Shown here one piece after another: positions 37,404-46,600 of a DNA stretch of 64,000 nucleotides. The DNA is from Nitrospira sp. GTDB lineage: Bacteria > Nitrospirota > Nitrospiria > Nitrospirales > Nitrospiraceae. The stretch lies in assembly GCA_022226955.1 (NCBI GenBank), contig CP092079.1:537217-601216 (forward strand), given 5' to 3'. How positions within the stretch are numbered: position 1 is the first letter of the stretch; every line of letters begins with the position of its first letter. The position numbers and the translations under genes were made by a program. The notes under the pieces are model-generated. The model was given only the letters and a program-made list of their open reading frames with translations. It did not search any database and was not told where the DNA came from.

Positions 37404-38963
37404 TTAGGGAGTTGAGGATGCAGGTTCGATAGGGGCCGGCGTCGGTCGCTCGAGATGTTCGAAGACATCTTGTCTCAAACGTGTGGGTTCCTCGATTCGG
37501 TTGTCACGCTGCAGGGTATTGACTTCTTTCGCTTTCCGATGACTCAGTTCGGCGACATCGCTTTCGTCGCGGATCAGGTGCGGGGTGAGGAAGACAAGGA
37601 GATTGAGTTTCTCGGTCTGTTTGCTTTGATAGCGGAAGAGCCAACCGAGCCACGGAATGTCTCCTAGGAAGGGCACCTTCCGTTCGCTGAGCGTGACGTT
37701 GTCTCGAACGAGTCCTCCCACCACGATGGTTTGATCGTCCCTTGCGATAGTAGTGGTTTCCATCGACCGTTTGGTCGTCGTGGGACCGACCGGAATAGAG
37801 GAGGTGCCCGATCCGATCGTTTGGGCCACGTTCTCGGCGATAGCGGTGATTTCTTGCTTGATCTCCAGGCGAATCAGGTCGTCTTCCAGGACTTGCGGAG
37901 TCAGCTCCAGCGTGACGCCCACGTCTTTGCGTTCGATGGTCACCAGCGTGCCGCCGGTGATGCCTTGAGCTTGCCCGGTGGGGAATGGCCGATTTTCGCC
38001 GACGACGATTTTCGCTTTCTGGTTATCGGCGGCTAACACTTGCGGCGTCGATAAGATGTTGGTGTCCGTGAGATTCATCAAGAGATTCAGAAACGCCCGG
38101 ATGTTGACCGTGTTAAGAACGGGGAGGGCGCCGCCTGAGGCTACGCCGCTGATGCTTTGGGCAATAGTAGCCAGGTCTTCCGGAGCGCGATTGAACCCCG
38201 CGAGGCCTTGAATGGCGCCCGATTTTCCGGCGCCGATGACTTGCACGGGATCGGTGCCGATCTGCCGGAGACGGTCGACCTGCACTTCTAGGATCACCGC
38301 CTCAACGAAGACCTGTTTCCTGCGGCTGTCCAAATCGCGAATGACCGATTGAATCCGGTTATAGGCCGATTTTGTGGCGCTGACCACAATGGAATTGGTG
38401 GCTTTGTCGGCAAACACTTGGACGGGCGCTTCGAATTCTGTCAGCGGCCGCAGCGGCGGCCTGACCCCAGGGGCGGTTTGCGCGACCGTTTGGGATCGGG
38501 CGACAAGGTTGGTCAGGACGGCTGCCAGATCGGTCGCATTGGCATGCTTGAGTTTATAGACATAGACACCGCGCTCCGGAGGAAGCTCTCCCATCGGTAC
38601 GATCTGATAAACGCTGCCTTTGGGGACGACGGCAATCCGACTGACTTCCAGCGCGGCCACAAACATATTGTAGGCCTGGTCCGTCGTGACTTTGGTGGGA
38701 GAGAACACGGAGATTTTCCCGCCAAGTTTCTTGATCGTCTCATCGAGCACGAAATTCTTGCCGGTCAATTCACTGATGAAACGAACGAAGACGGGGATCT
38801 CGACTTCATTGAAGTCGAGGGTGATTTTATTGGATGCGGACGCAGCCGTTTCCGCATGGCTTGCCGATGGGAGGGGCCAAGCTGAGAGCGCCGCTACCAA
38901 CAGGAGCCAGACATATTTGGAGGGAATGCGCCGGTGGGTATTCGGCAATCGGTCAGTCAGCAC
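37404..38963 (-). CDS. GspD-like secretin, short form
   Basis: The 519-residue protein has a signal peptide (WLLLVAALSAWPLPSASHAE), an N0 domain (ITLDFNEVEIPVFVRFISELTGKNFVLDE), an N1-type ring domain (VYVYKLKHANATDLAAVLTNLV, ADKATNSIVVSATKSAYNRIQSVIRDLD) and the C-terminal secretin barrel (VGGLVRDNVTLSERKVPFLGDIPWLGWLFR, NLLVFLTPHLIRD). GspD proteins usually have N0-N1-N2-N3 and 650-700 residues, so some ring domains are missing. No gspC, E, F or pilus genes lie next to it. It should form an outer-membrane gate for a type II-like or type IV pilus-like machine encoded elsewhere. Confidence 0.9.
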   Translation of the reverse strand: MLTDRLPNTHRRIPSKYVWLLLVAALSAWPLPSASHAETAASASNKITLDFNEVEIPVFVRFISELTGKNFVLDETIKKLGGKISVFSPTKVTTDQAYNMFVAALEVSRIAVVPKGSVYQIVPMGELPPERGVYVYKLKHANATDLAAVLTNLVARSQTVAQTAPGVRPPLRPLTEFEAPVQVFADKATNSIVVSATKSAYNRIQSVIRDLDSRRKQVFVEAVILEVQVDRLRQIGTDPVQVIGAGKSGAIQGLAGFNRAPEDLATIAQSISGVASGGALPVLNTVNIRAFLNLLMNLTDTNILSTPQVLAADNQKAKIVVGENRPFPTGQAQGITGGTLVTIERKDVGVTLELTPQVLEDDLIRLEIKQEITAIAENVAQTIGSGTSSIPVGPTTTKRSMETTTIARDDQTIVVGGLVRDNVTLSERKVPFLGDIPWLGWLFRYQSKQTEKLNLLVFLTPHLIRDESDVAELSHRKAKEVNTLQRDNRIEEPTRLRQDVFEHLERPTPAPIEPASSTP

Positions 38964-39164
38964 GCAGCCTCAATTAAGATCGTGAATTGCTGGAGCGGAG
39001 GATCCCTGTCACCCGCAAGCTATCATACGAAGGCGGATGAGACAACCTGAGCAGGTATTTTGAGCGGCAAGACCGTCGGTGCAATGCAGATCTGCATGAG
39101 GCCATTCGCTAAGGAAGGCATGAGAGAGATGGTTGTCAGGCTCGCGATGGCCGGCGCGCGAGCG

Positions 39165-39905
39165 TCAGCGAGGCCCGCTTTCTCCGTCGGTGAAGACGGC
39201 CGGTGCCACAGGAATTTTTATTTCGTTGCGAAACTCATCCGGCTGGTGTTCGGGGTTCATCCGCGTGGGCGAGGGGCAGAGTTTGCCTCGTGCCGCGCTC
39301 ATCGCTAACGATTTTCCGAAGTTTTCAGCCACGGCATGTTTGAGCAAGAGCCAGAGGTCGTCGTCGAGGTCGTCGTATCCTTCGGTGAGTGTCAGGAGCT
39401 CGGCAAAAGGATGGCGCCCTTGGGCCAGTGCTGCGACGTCCTGGTGGAGCTCAGGGCCGGCGTGGTCGTGAATCGCTTCACGCAAGGCGCGGGATTTTGT
39501 CTGGCATTCGCTGAGCGGCGCGAAGTCCGGCTGGTCGCGATGCACGAGCGACAACAACTGGTCGAGCACGGTCAATGCGCGCATGCGCGTTTTCTCTTGT
39601 TGCGCGTGTTTTCGCTGGGCTTCTGTGGCGACGTGCAGCAGCGCCTCAAGCTCCTTCATCGACCCGATTTCTTCTGCGGCGGCGTTCGGGGTTTCCGACA
39701 TCAGCCCAACTAATTCGATGGTCCGAGCTCTGAGGTCTGTGAAGTTCCGGCGGGAAGTGGCGATCTCTTCGATCAAGCTTTCGGACGGAAGCGCACCGGT
39801 GGTCCGAACTTGCTCCGCCACCTCCGAAAGCCGTTGCCCTAGATGTTCAAAGTTTTTTGTGATGAGAGAAAAATCCTGTAGGAGATCAGTGTGCGATGTG
39901 TCCAT
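39165..39905 (-). CDS. Hypothetical helical protein
   Basis: The 246-residue protein is predicted cytoplasmic. Long heptad-like helices fill the first half (LLQDFSLITKNFEHLGQRLSEVAEQV, SRRNFTDLRARTIELVGLM, MKELEALLHVATEAQRKHAQQEKTRMRALTVLDQLLSLV), compatible with a coiled coil or four-helix bundle. The C-terminal tail is Pro/Glu-rich. A GGAGG site precedes the ATG. No family is recognised. Coiled-coil partner or signalling accessory proteins can look like this, and the surrounding c-di-GMP genes make that plausible. Confidence 0.55.
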   Translation of the reverse strand: MDTSHTDLLQDFSLITKNFEHLGQRLSEVAEQVRTTGALPSESLIEEIATSRRNFTDLRARTIELVGLMSETPNAAAEEIGSMKELEALLHVATEAQRKHAQQEKTRMRALTVLDQLLSLVHRDQPDFAPLSECQTKSRALREAIHDHAGPELHQDVAALAQGRHPFAELLTLTEGYDDLDDDLWLLLKHAVAENFGKSLAMSAARGKLCPSPTRMNPEHQPDEFRNEIKIPVAPAVFTDGESGPR

Positions 39906-40536
39906 GGATGTCCTCCCTCGGGTAAAGAGTCAATGGGGTAAGCGGTTGCGAGGTGCGGTATTCCTGACCTCGGAAGCCACATATTGTGCATCGATGTGGA
40001 TTAATGGGATTGCCTGAGCCTGGTCGCGCCGGAGAGCCAAGAATTGCGAACCAAGTGTCCGAATAGGAACAACAGAAGGAGCCACGGAGTGATCAAGCCA
40101 ATCGGCTGAGTAACGCAATCTACTGGAGTGATCAGACATGCAGGTGTGCCATATGAAGATGAAAAGCACACTACTCGTAGCGACACCACGTCATCATTGT
40201 CCATATGCGCTGGCCAGTCAATACATCTCTTTGATTATTATGGCTCTATCGTGCATCCCAAACGACCCTAGCGATGCAAGGCATTGAGTGTGGACGAATA
40301 TGACGGCGTTTTCGTTTCGGTAGAGGTTGCCTTAGGCCTTCGGTTGGAAAAGCGAATGAGTGATTGGGGCGTTCGAGTGATCGGGTTACCTCCATGAACG
40401 AGTGGCACGGAACCTGCGAACTTGTGCTCGCGGGAATATTTTCGCCTGGATGGCGTGCTCAGATGATATCGATCTCATGGATTTTCCGGAATTACCCGAT
40501 AGAGTGAAGAGCATGGGAAATAGGAAGGCCTAACAC
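39906..40536. other. 631-base gene-free stretch
   Basis: No convincing coding frame is seen; short frames here lack ribosome sites and protein-like composition. A ten-base direct repeat GGAGTGATCA occurs at 40087-40096 and 40126-40135, 39 bases apart. A sigma-54-type element is annotated separately at 40403-40417. The rest shows nothing I can interpret. Confidence 0.5.
40403..40417 (+). promoter_or_regulatory. Candidate sigma-54 promoter (TGGCAC-N5-CTGC)
   Basis: TGGCACGGAACCTGC keeps the invariant GG and GC with exactly ten bases between, and it matches the -24/-12 consensus TGGCAC-N5-TTGC in all but one base. It points at the gene starting 120 bases downstream (40537), in a long gene-free stretch where an enhancer-binding protein could sit. 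Confidence 0.5.
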
Positions 40537-40926
40537 ATGGACTCTCATCGGCTTCACACAAAAGTTCAGGCGTTTGCCCACCGGCTTCTTGAAGAAGCCA
40601 ATGGCGATCCTGTTCGAGCGCTCGGACTTTTAGTCCTGGTATTGGAAGATTCCGAGCTGGAGTCGGCAGATCATGCCCATCGGCTGGTTGCGGAAGTTCG
40701 CAAGGTGCTTCTTCCTCAAAACTTCGCCGAAGTCGGTCAGCCGATTCAGCATCTCGCCGGACATCCCTCCTGGGAAGGCGTTCAGCACTGTCTGCGTTGC
40801 GGAAAGGTATTGAGCAAACGCACCGCAAGTCATGAGGACGGGATAACCTATCCATCCGGGTATGTCTACGAAGTCGGTCCGCGATTTACCACAGACGATT
40901 GTGACGATTTCGATCTTTGTCAGTAA
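40537..40926 (+). CDS. Hypothetical protein with CxxC motif
   Basis: The 129-residue protein has an N-terminal helical part (KVQAFAHRLLEEANGDPVRALGLLVLVLED) and a C-terminal part with HCLRCGKVLSKR (Cys-x2-Cys, a possible rubredoxin-like or zinc half-site) and GYVYEVGPRF. Another Cys pair appears near the end (DDCDDFDLC). No named family is recognised. A sigma-54-like element lies upstream. Confidence 0.5.
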   Translation: MDSHRLHTKVQAFAHRLLEEANGDPVRALGLLVLVLEDSELESADHAHRLVAEVRKVLLPQNFAEVGQPIQHLAGHPSWEGVQHCLRCGKVLSKRTASHEDGITYPSGYVYEVGPRFTTDDCDDFDLCQ

Positions 40927-41007
40927 CGCTGTCGCGGGACCTTCCTGATCATTGCCACGATCCCATCATGATTCTCGAAGATCGGCTGTCAATCTGCCTG
41001 ATTCGAG

Positions 41008-41976
41008 CTAGGCGGCTTCATCCTTCGCGGTGTTTTCAGTCCCACGCTGGTCTTTTATAAACACGCTCCCCTTATGGGCCTTGGCCAGCTTCTTTAGCTC
41101 AGACGCGATCCTGCTGACATCGCCTGGATGATCGATCGGCTGATGGCTGTTCGTCACGACCGCAATCGATAAGCTCATCATGGGAAATCGTTCGCGGTTT
41201 CCTTTTCGATCGACAGAATCGATGTAGCCTTGCAGCCGGTCGTCGCGATCGTAAAAATCAGGAATCACCAGGTCGAACCGCTTAATCACAGTTTCGCAAA
41301 TCGCGTCGATGTGATCGGGGTGACTCATAAAGACAAAATCGTCGCCGCCCACATGGCCGACAAACCCTTCTATTCCGGCGAGTTCTCCGACGACGGTCGT
41401 GAGAATACGGCAGGCGACCACCAGCACCTCGTCACCCCGGCCATATCCATACCGGTCGTTAAACGACTTGAAATTATCGACATCGAGATATGCCAGCGCG
41501 AAGGGTTTTCCGCTTTCGATACGGGCTGTCGTCTCAAACAAGATACTGGTGTTACCGGGAAGCCGGGTGAGCGGGTTGGCGTCCAGCGACCGGGTCAACC
41601 GGCTTAGGCAGAGGCGCACACGATGGACGATTTCATCCGGGCGATACGGGAGGCAGATATAGTCATCGACATCGACACTGCCCCAGTCGACATCATTGAG
41701 GCGGATGTCGCGGATCAGCACGATCAACGGCAGTCGTCCAAAAAAGGGATCGTTCTTGAGATGTCTGGTGAGCGATTCTACCGATCGACCGCTCGTTCCT
41801 TCAGCGGCCACGATGATGTGAGGAGGATTGTGAACAAGCTCGTGCAACGCGATGGTGCTCAGATCTCCGCCAACGACCTGAAAGCCGGCTTTCGTGAGAA
41901 TGCCGGAGAGGGCGGCGATTTCGCCGGGGTCGTTATGAAGGATCAGAGCCCGCTGAGCCGTGGTGGATTTGGTCAT
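41008..41976 (-). CDS. Diguanylate cyclase-type protein with degenerate receiver and GGDDF motif
   Basis: The 322-residue protein has a receiver-like domain whose phospho-acceptor position reads PHIIVAAEGTSG, so the Asp is lost, and whose usual KP pair reads LP. A GGDEF-type domain follows with DPLTRLPGNTSILF, YLDVDNFKSFNDRYGYGRGDEVL and signature GGDDF in place of GGDEF. The RxxD inhibitory site is absent. It may still make c-di-GMP, or act as a GTP or c-di-GMP sensor. It starts with an ATGA overlap behind the HDOD gene, the last member of a three-gene operon. Confidence 0.85.
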   Translation of the reverse strand: MTKSTTAQRALILHNDPGEIAALSGILTKAGFQVVGGDLSTIALHELVHNPPHIIVAAEGTSGRSVESLTRHLKNDPFFGRLPLIVLIRDIRLNDVDWGSVDVDDYICLPYRPDEIVHRVRLCLSRLTRSLDANPLTRLPGNTSILFETTARIESGKPFALAYLDVDNFKSFNDRYGYGRGDEVLVVACRILTTVVGELAGIEGFVGHVGGDDFVFMSHPDHIDAICETVIKRFDLVIPDFYDRDDRLQGYIDSVDRKGNRERFPMMSLSIAVVTNSHQPIDHPGDVSRIASELKKLAKAHKGSVFIKDQRGTENTAKDEAA

Positions 41977-42809
41977 AGATAGTCGTCGATCGCAAGGAAT
42001 TCTTCAGAGGCTCTGGAGATGCATCCGGCCAGCGATTCCGCATCGAGTCCGACCAAATCCCAGGCCTGACGGGAGAGGGGGGGAACCCATTGATCGCCAG
42101 GATTTCCGCAAGCCATGCCTTTGACCAGCACATCCGCGACATGCACGACGGCTGTTTGCAGTTGGGCGTCCTGTGCCGCTCCCGGCTGGTGGTGGAAGAG
42201 AATCGGCTCGCGTAGCGAGGCCGGCAGATGCCATGCGTTGGCCAGCCAGCCGCCGACCTCGGCGTGAGACACTTCGTACAGATCTTGTTCAACCTGTATC
42301 ATCGGGCGGTCGCTGGATGGATTAGCAGCCTTGATTTTTTTCCCGACATCCGGCCATTTCACATACAGAAGAACTTTCCCGATGTCATGCAGCAATCCAG
42401 CGACAAAGACTTCTTCGACGTTCTTCATTTCCAGCCGTTTCCCCAGAAGCTGCGCGGTAATGGCGACGCCCAATGAATGCCGCCAGAGCTGGTCTAGTCC
42501 AGCATCTTTCATGATGTCGTGCGCCGTCGCGCAGAGGGTCAACCCTTTAACAACGTTGAGTCCTAGCACGACAACGGCATGGGGAACCGATGCGATGCGA
42601 GAAGGGAATCCGTAAAAGGGAGAATTAGCCAGGCGCAGCACCTTTGCCGCAAGGACCTGGTCCTTTTCAATCAAGGAGCCGATCTCCTCTGCGGACACAT
42701 TCGGCCGTCCGATCATGGAGGCGAGCTTTTGCACCACATGCGGTAACGTCGGCAAGTCGCCAAGTTGTTCAATGCGGTTTCGAAAGTCGGTTGCCGCTGA
42801 TGGACTCAT
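41973..42809 (-). CDS. HDOD-domain signalling protein
   Basis: The 278-residue protein is a single HDOD domain: LPTLPHVVQKLASMIGRPNVSAEEIGSLIEKDQVLAAKVLRLANSPFYGF, then AVVVLGLNVVKGL, HSLGVAITAQLLGKRL and VFVAGLLHDIGKVLLY. The HD dipeptide is present (LLHDIGK), but HDOD domains are usually non-catalytic and serve in signalling. It overlaps the genes on both sides by four bases, so it is made together with the GGDEF protein. Confidence 0.88.
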   Translation of the reverse strand: MSPSAATDFRNRIEQLGDLPTLPHVVQKLASMIGRPNVSAEEIGSLIEKDQVLAAKVLRLANSPFYGFPSRIASVPHAVVVLGLNVVKGLTLCATAHDIMKDAGLDQLWRHSLGVAITAQLLGKRLEMKNVEEVFVAGLLHDIGKVLLYVKWPDVGKKIKAANPSSDRPMIQVEQDLYEVSHAEVGGWLANAWHLPASLREPILFHHQPGAAQDAQLQTAVVHVADVLVKGMACGNPGDQWVPPLSRQAWDLVGLDAESLAGCISRASEEFLAIDDYL

Positions 42810-43141
42810 GACGCAGATGCCCCTTTCTCGATGTCGGCCGTTCCATGGGTGCTGTGAAGGTATTCTCGCAGCGCTGTGAGAATGGTCTGTTGAAGCGGAT
42901 CCTGGCAGACGTGCCGAAATCGATGCTCCAGTTCGACTTCCAGTTCAGCCAAAGTTTTTCCGCCGGCCGTTTCTGCCTCTCCCTCAACATACACGGAGGC
43001 TAACGACAGCTTTTTGAATCGCGCGATCATCATGTCGTCGAGGATTGCCCCTTCCGCCACCACCGGCAATCCGGCTGAGTTCGTGACCGGCTTGGCGAGG
43101 ACCATTCCCGGCAACAGTTCAGTCAATATCACTCGTTTCAT
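42806..43141 (-). CDS. Small protein with HD-GYP-accessory-like N-domain
   Basis: The 111-residue product begins MKRVILTELLPGMVLAKPVTNSAGLPVVAEGAILDD, a pattern found at the N-terminus of HD-GYP and other c-di-GMP proteins (GMVLAKPVxNxxGxxLLxxGxxL). The second half is helical. ATG 43141 has a GGAG site; a longer frame reaches 43156. It is the first gene of the operon with the HDOD and GGDEF genes and could be a regulatory or binding partner. Confidence 0.6.
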   Translation of the reverse strand: MKRVILTELLPGMVLAKPVTNSAGLPVVAEGAILDDMMIARFKKLSLASVYVEGEAETAGGKTLAELEVELEHRFRHVCQDPLQQTILTALREYLHSTHGTADIEKGASAS

Positions 43142-43641
43142 CAGAATATTCTCCATGTTCCGGCGTCGTCACAACACTCCCGTCTTCCCAGGATAAGGGA
43201 ACAAGAGAGAGAAATGGGATACACCCACTCCGTGCCTCTCTTATCGGAGCTTCTGCTCCATTTCTAAAGGTTTGCGGAGCTTCTGTTCTATTGGCGTTTC
43301 AGTGGAGACAATGTGCGGATGACAGATCACGCATGATGCGATGCATGATTCGATGATGGAGCAGATGTGGATTAGTTGCAGAGATTGGTCTTAGCAGAAT
43401 TCCGCCCTTCTGTTCAAAAATGGAAAATAGATTAAGGCTGCGTTGAAAAGCGCGTGACGAGCATATTAGCAATTCAACAGGTTGCACAGAGGGTCTTAGG
43501 GAGCGGAGAGGGCATCTTGCTTGCAGGCTCGTGGGCGGTTTGGCCTCTATGTATGGAACGATCGCCGAAATATCCTCGATCGGCACAAATCGGCCACTGG
43601 CACGGCCTGTAACCCTGTTGTGATCTGCTAGAGTTATTATC
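43142..43641. other. About 500-base gene-free spacer with a 30-base-spaced direct repeat
   Basis: The spacer separates divergent genes. It holds two copies of a 16-base motif, CGGAGCTTCTGCTCCA (43245-43260) and CGGAGCTTCTGTTCTA (43275-43290), 30 bases apart, each able to form a small GGAGC/GCTCC-type stem. A further GCATGAT repeat lies near 43331-43349. These look like operator sites for one of the flanking genes. No coding frame is convincing. Confidence 0.45.
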
Positions 43642-46600
43642 GTGCGTGCTGATAAGAAAATTCCACTCAAAGCCGACAAGAAGGTTCCGCCCCGTGGCCA
43701 CAAGCGGGGTGTGATCGGATATAGCAAGAAGTCCGCCCTTCTCGAAGACGCCATTACCCAAATGAATGCGGGGAAGTATGGGCGGTCGTCTGCCGCGCTG
43801 AAAGAGTTACTGGCGCTCGATCCTGCGAATATGGAGGCGCGCCGGCTATTTGCTACGCTCCACCTTCGGCTCGGAAGCCGTTTGCCGGCGAGGCAGGCCT
43901 TCGAATCGCTGGCCAACGAGGCGCTTGAACGGCAAGATTACTGGCTGGCTGAATCGTTGCTTCGTGAGTATCTTGCCGCTGGTCCTCGATGCGTTCCTTT
44001 CATTGAGAAACTGGGGTTGGTATACCAGGAAAAGGGAGATGCCCTCGCTGCGTCAGAAGAGTTTGCCAAGGCCATCGACATTCTCGTCGAAGACCCTGAC
44101 CCCGATCGCCCCGCCTTGCCGGCTGAATTGTATGCCAAGATTCGAGAGCTCGCTCCGGCGAGTCCTCCCGCGTTTCGTCTCGCCTCGCTCTTCGATGCGC
44201 AGACAGGAGAGTTGATTGCTCGCCCGGCGACTGCGCTGAGCCCGGATCAGGATGACATCTCGGCCCCGTTTGTGGCGGTTGAGCCGCTGGAGCCCATAGC
44301 GGAGAGTCTCTCGACCCTGCCAGCCGATCCAGTATCCGGCGTGATGCCGTGGGATGACGTGTCTCCGAATCCGTCGGAATTGCTAGCCCGGAGTTCTCCG
44401 TCTGAGACGCCGGATCAATTTGTCTCATCGCCAGAGGCACTGTTTGAGCCGCCGGTCGAGGTAGCTGTAGCGCCAATCGCTCCTCCGCTTGTGGAGGAGT
44501 CACTTGTGACGCAGACCGCCCTCAATGAGCAATCGCCGGTTGAGCAGAATTCCAGTCCGCCCCCTCAATACTCAGGTGATGACAATTCGTCGCCGAGTGC
44601 TGTTCACGACAGAGAATCCTCTCGTCTCCAGCCAATGCATGAGGATTTCACGGATACGACTGGCGCCCTGCCGGCGTCGGAGTGGGGCGCGGCTTCATTG
44701 CCAGTGCCGCAAGATCTTGAGAGCGTTGCTGCGAACAAGGCGACTTGCGTGACTGAAGCGGTGCAGGCTCCTCAATCGGATGTGTCCAATACGTTGCTGA
44801 GCCCTACATCGGAGATTCCCTCTGATCCGTTGCCTTGGGAGCAGGTTCAGGAAGCAACGGTTGCAATTCCTCAATCAAATGAGGAATCCCTCTCCGTGAC
44901 CGTTCAGAGCGCGGAGGCCATCTCTGTGCCCTCGCCAGAAACCTTGCCAGTCAATGCGGTGGTTTCTGAGCCGTCAGAAGAAAAGCGAGAAGAAGAGCCA
45001 TCGCTATTGGCCGGGCCGCCGCTGTCGTTAGCCACAACCGAAGAATGTTCGCCAGATGTGACATGGTCGGCACCGGATGTAGCGGTGACTGAGCCAGCGA
45101 GTTCTTATTCTCCGCCACCGGAACCATCGCAGGCGAGTTCAGTTTTGGAGGAACAGATATCGGATAGGCCGGCTGAGTTCGTGCGCTTGCCTATGCCATG
45201 GGAACAGGTGCAGGAATCGTCGATCAGTATTGAAGGAGTCACTCAAGAGCCTATCGATCTGGCAACAGCGCCGCCGGAACCACTTCTGGCTCAGCTTCAG
45301 GAGACAGTTCCTGCTGAAACTAGCGATAGGGGTATACCTGAGGCTGTTGAAACGCCGTCAGCGTTTAGCGGCCTCGCGTTGAACGAGGCGGCGTCCGTCC
45401 CAATAGACGAGGTGGTGTCGCCACCGGAGCGTCCCCCCGTTTCCGAGCCGAGCCCAGAGATCGGGAAGTTTTCGTGGGCCTCAATTTTCAACAGTGCTTG
45501 GAACTTCGGCTCATCGTCTCCAGCACCGCACGACTCTCTGGCTCATGTTTCGCCGCTAGAGACCGCCGTGCCGGCAGAGGCAGTGTTGCCTCACGAGGCT
45601 GTGAGCCTTTCGGTTCCCCCGGAAGGGCTGGCGACCGATGCTGTTTCTGATGCGGTGGAAGAACCGGCACCAGTCTTGTCCCCCATGCCCTGGGATCAGA
45701 TTCAGGAGACAGCACCCGTTTCGACTTCATCTACGGATAGTGTTCTGAGCCAAGAGGTCGAGTTTCCTGAGGCGGTTTCTGTTTCACCCGTTGAGATTGC
45801 TGAGAAAGCCGTCGGCCAGGATGCAACCGAGGTCACTCCTGTATTTCAGGAAGAACAAACGGTACGTGTCCCGGCGGATGAACGTCTAGATGCGGATCCT
45901 GGATTTGCCAGTTCGGCAATGCCGGATGTATCCCCAATGCCTTGGGAGCAAACTCAGGAGATATCCGTTGCGATTCCATCCGAGGAGGTGGCTCCGCAGC
46001 CAGTCGTCGAGCCACTCGCGGAAGCTCCTGCCGAGCCGGTTGTGTCGTCCGATATGCCTGTCCAAGAGGTTATTCAGGACGTGATGCGGGTTATGGCGGT
46101 TGACGAAGCGTCGGCCGAATCCGCGGGTGTTCACATTGAAGAAGCTCCGCATAACGATGTCGCTCCGGTCGAGCCCGCGGAACCATTGTTCCGTTTCCTA
46201 GATCCCGAGAAGATTGACGAGAATGGTGAGGTGCACGCGCGTCTCTCCGAAGCGGAAGCGCAGTCCGATAATACGACGTTGCCGAGTGAAACGTCGGCGG
46301 AGACGTCACCGGTCATGAGCTCTGCGCCAGTCGATGGCGATTCACCGGCTCAGGCCGAGGAGTTTCACCTCGTCCAGCAAGCAGAGCCGGAGCCTGTCGC
46401 TCCAGAGTTCACCAGGCCAGCTGAACCGGCCGAGAGCGTGGAGCCGGCTTCCGTGGCTTCCGTTTCAGCGCCGCCGGCCCCGCCTCTCTTGCCGCATGAA
46501 TTGCTACCGGTTCTTCAGACGCTGGTCGACCAGTTGTCGGTGGCGACCAAGGTCATTCCTGCGATCTCTGCTGAAGCGAAACCTCGTGATCAAGAGATCG

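Noticed and set aside
43299-43916. 205-codon minus-strand frame crossing the start of the giant gene
   Set aside because: No ribosome site and Ser/Arg-rich composition; it overlaps the TPR-coding part.
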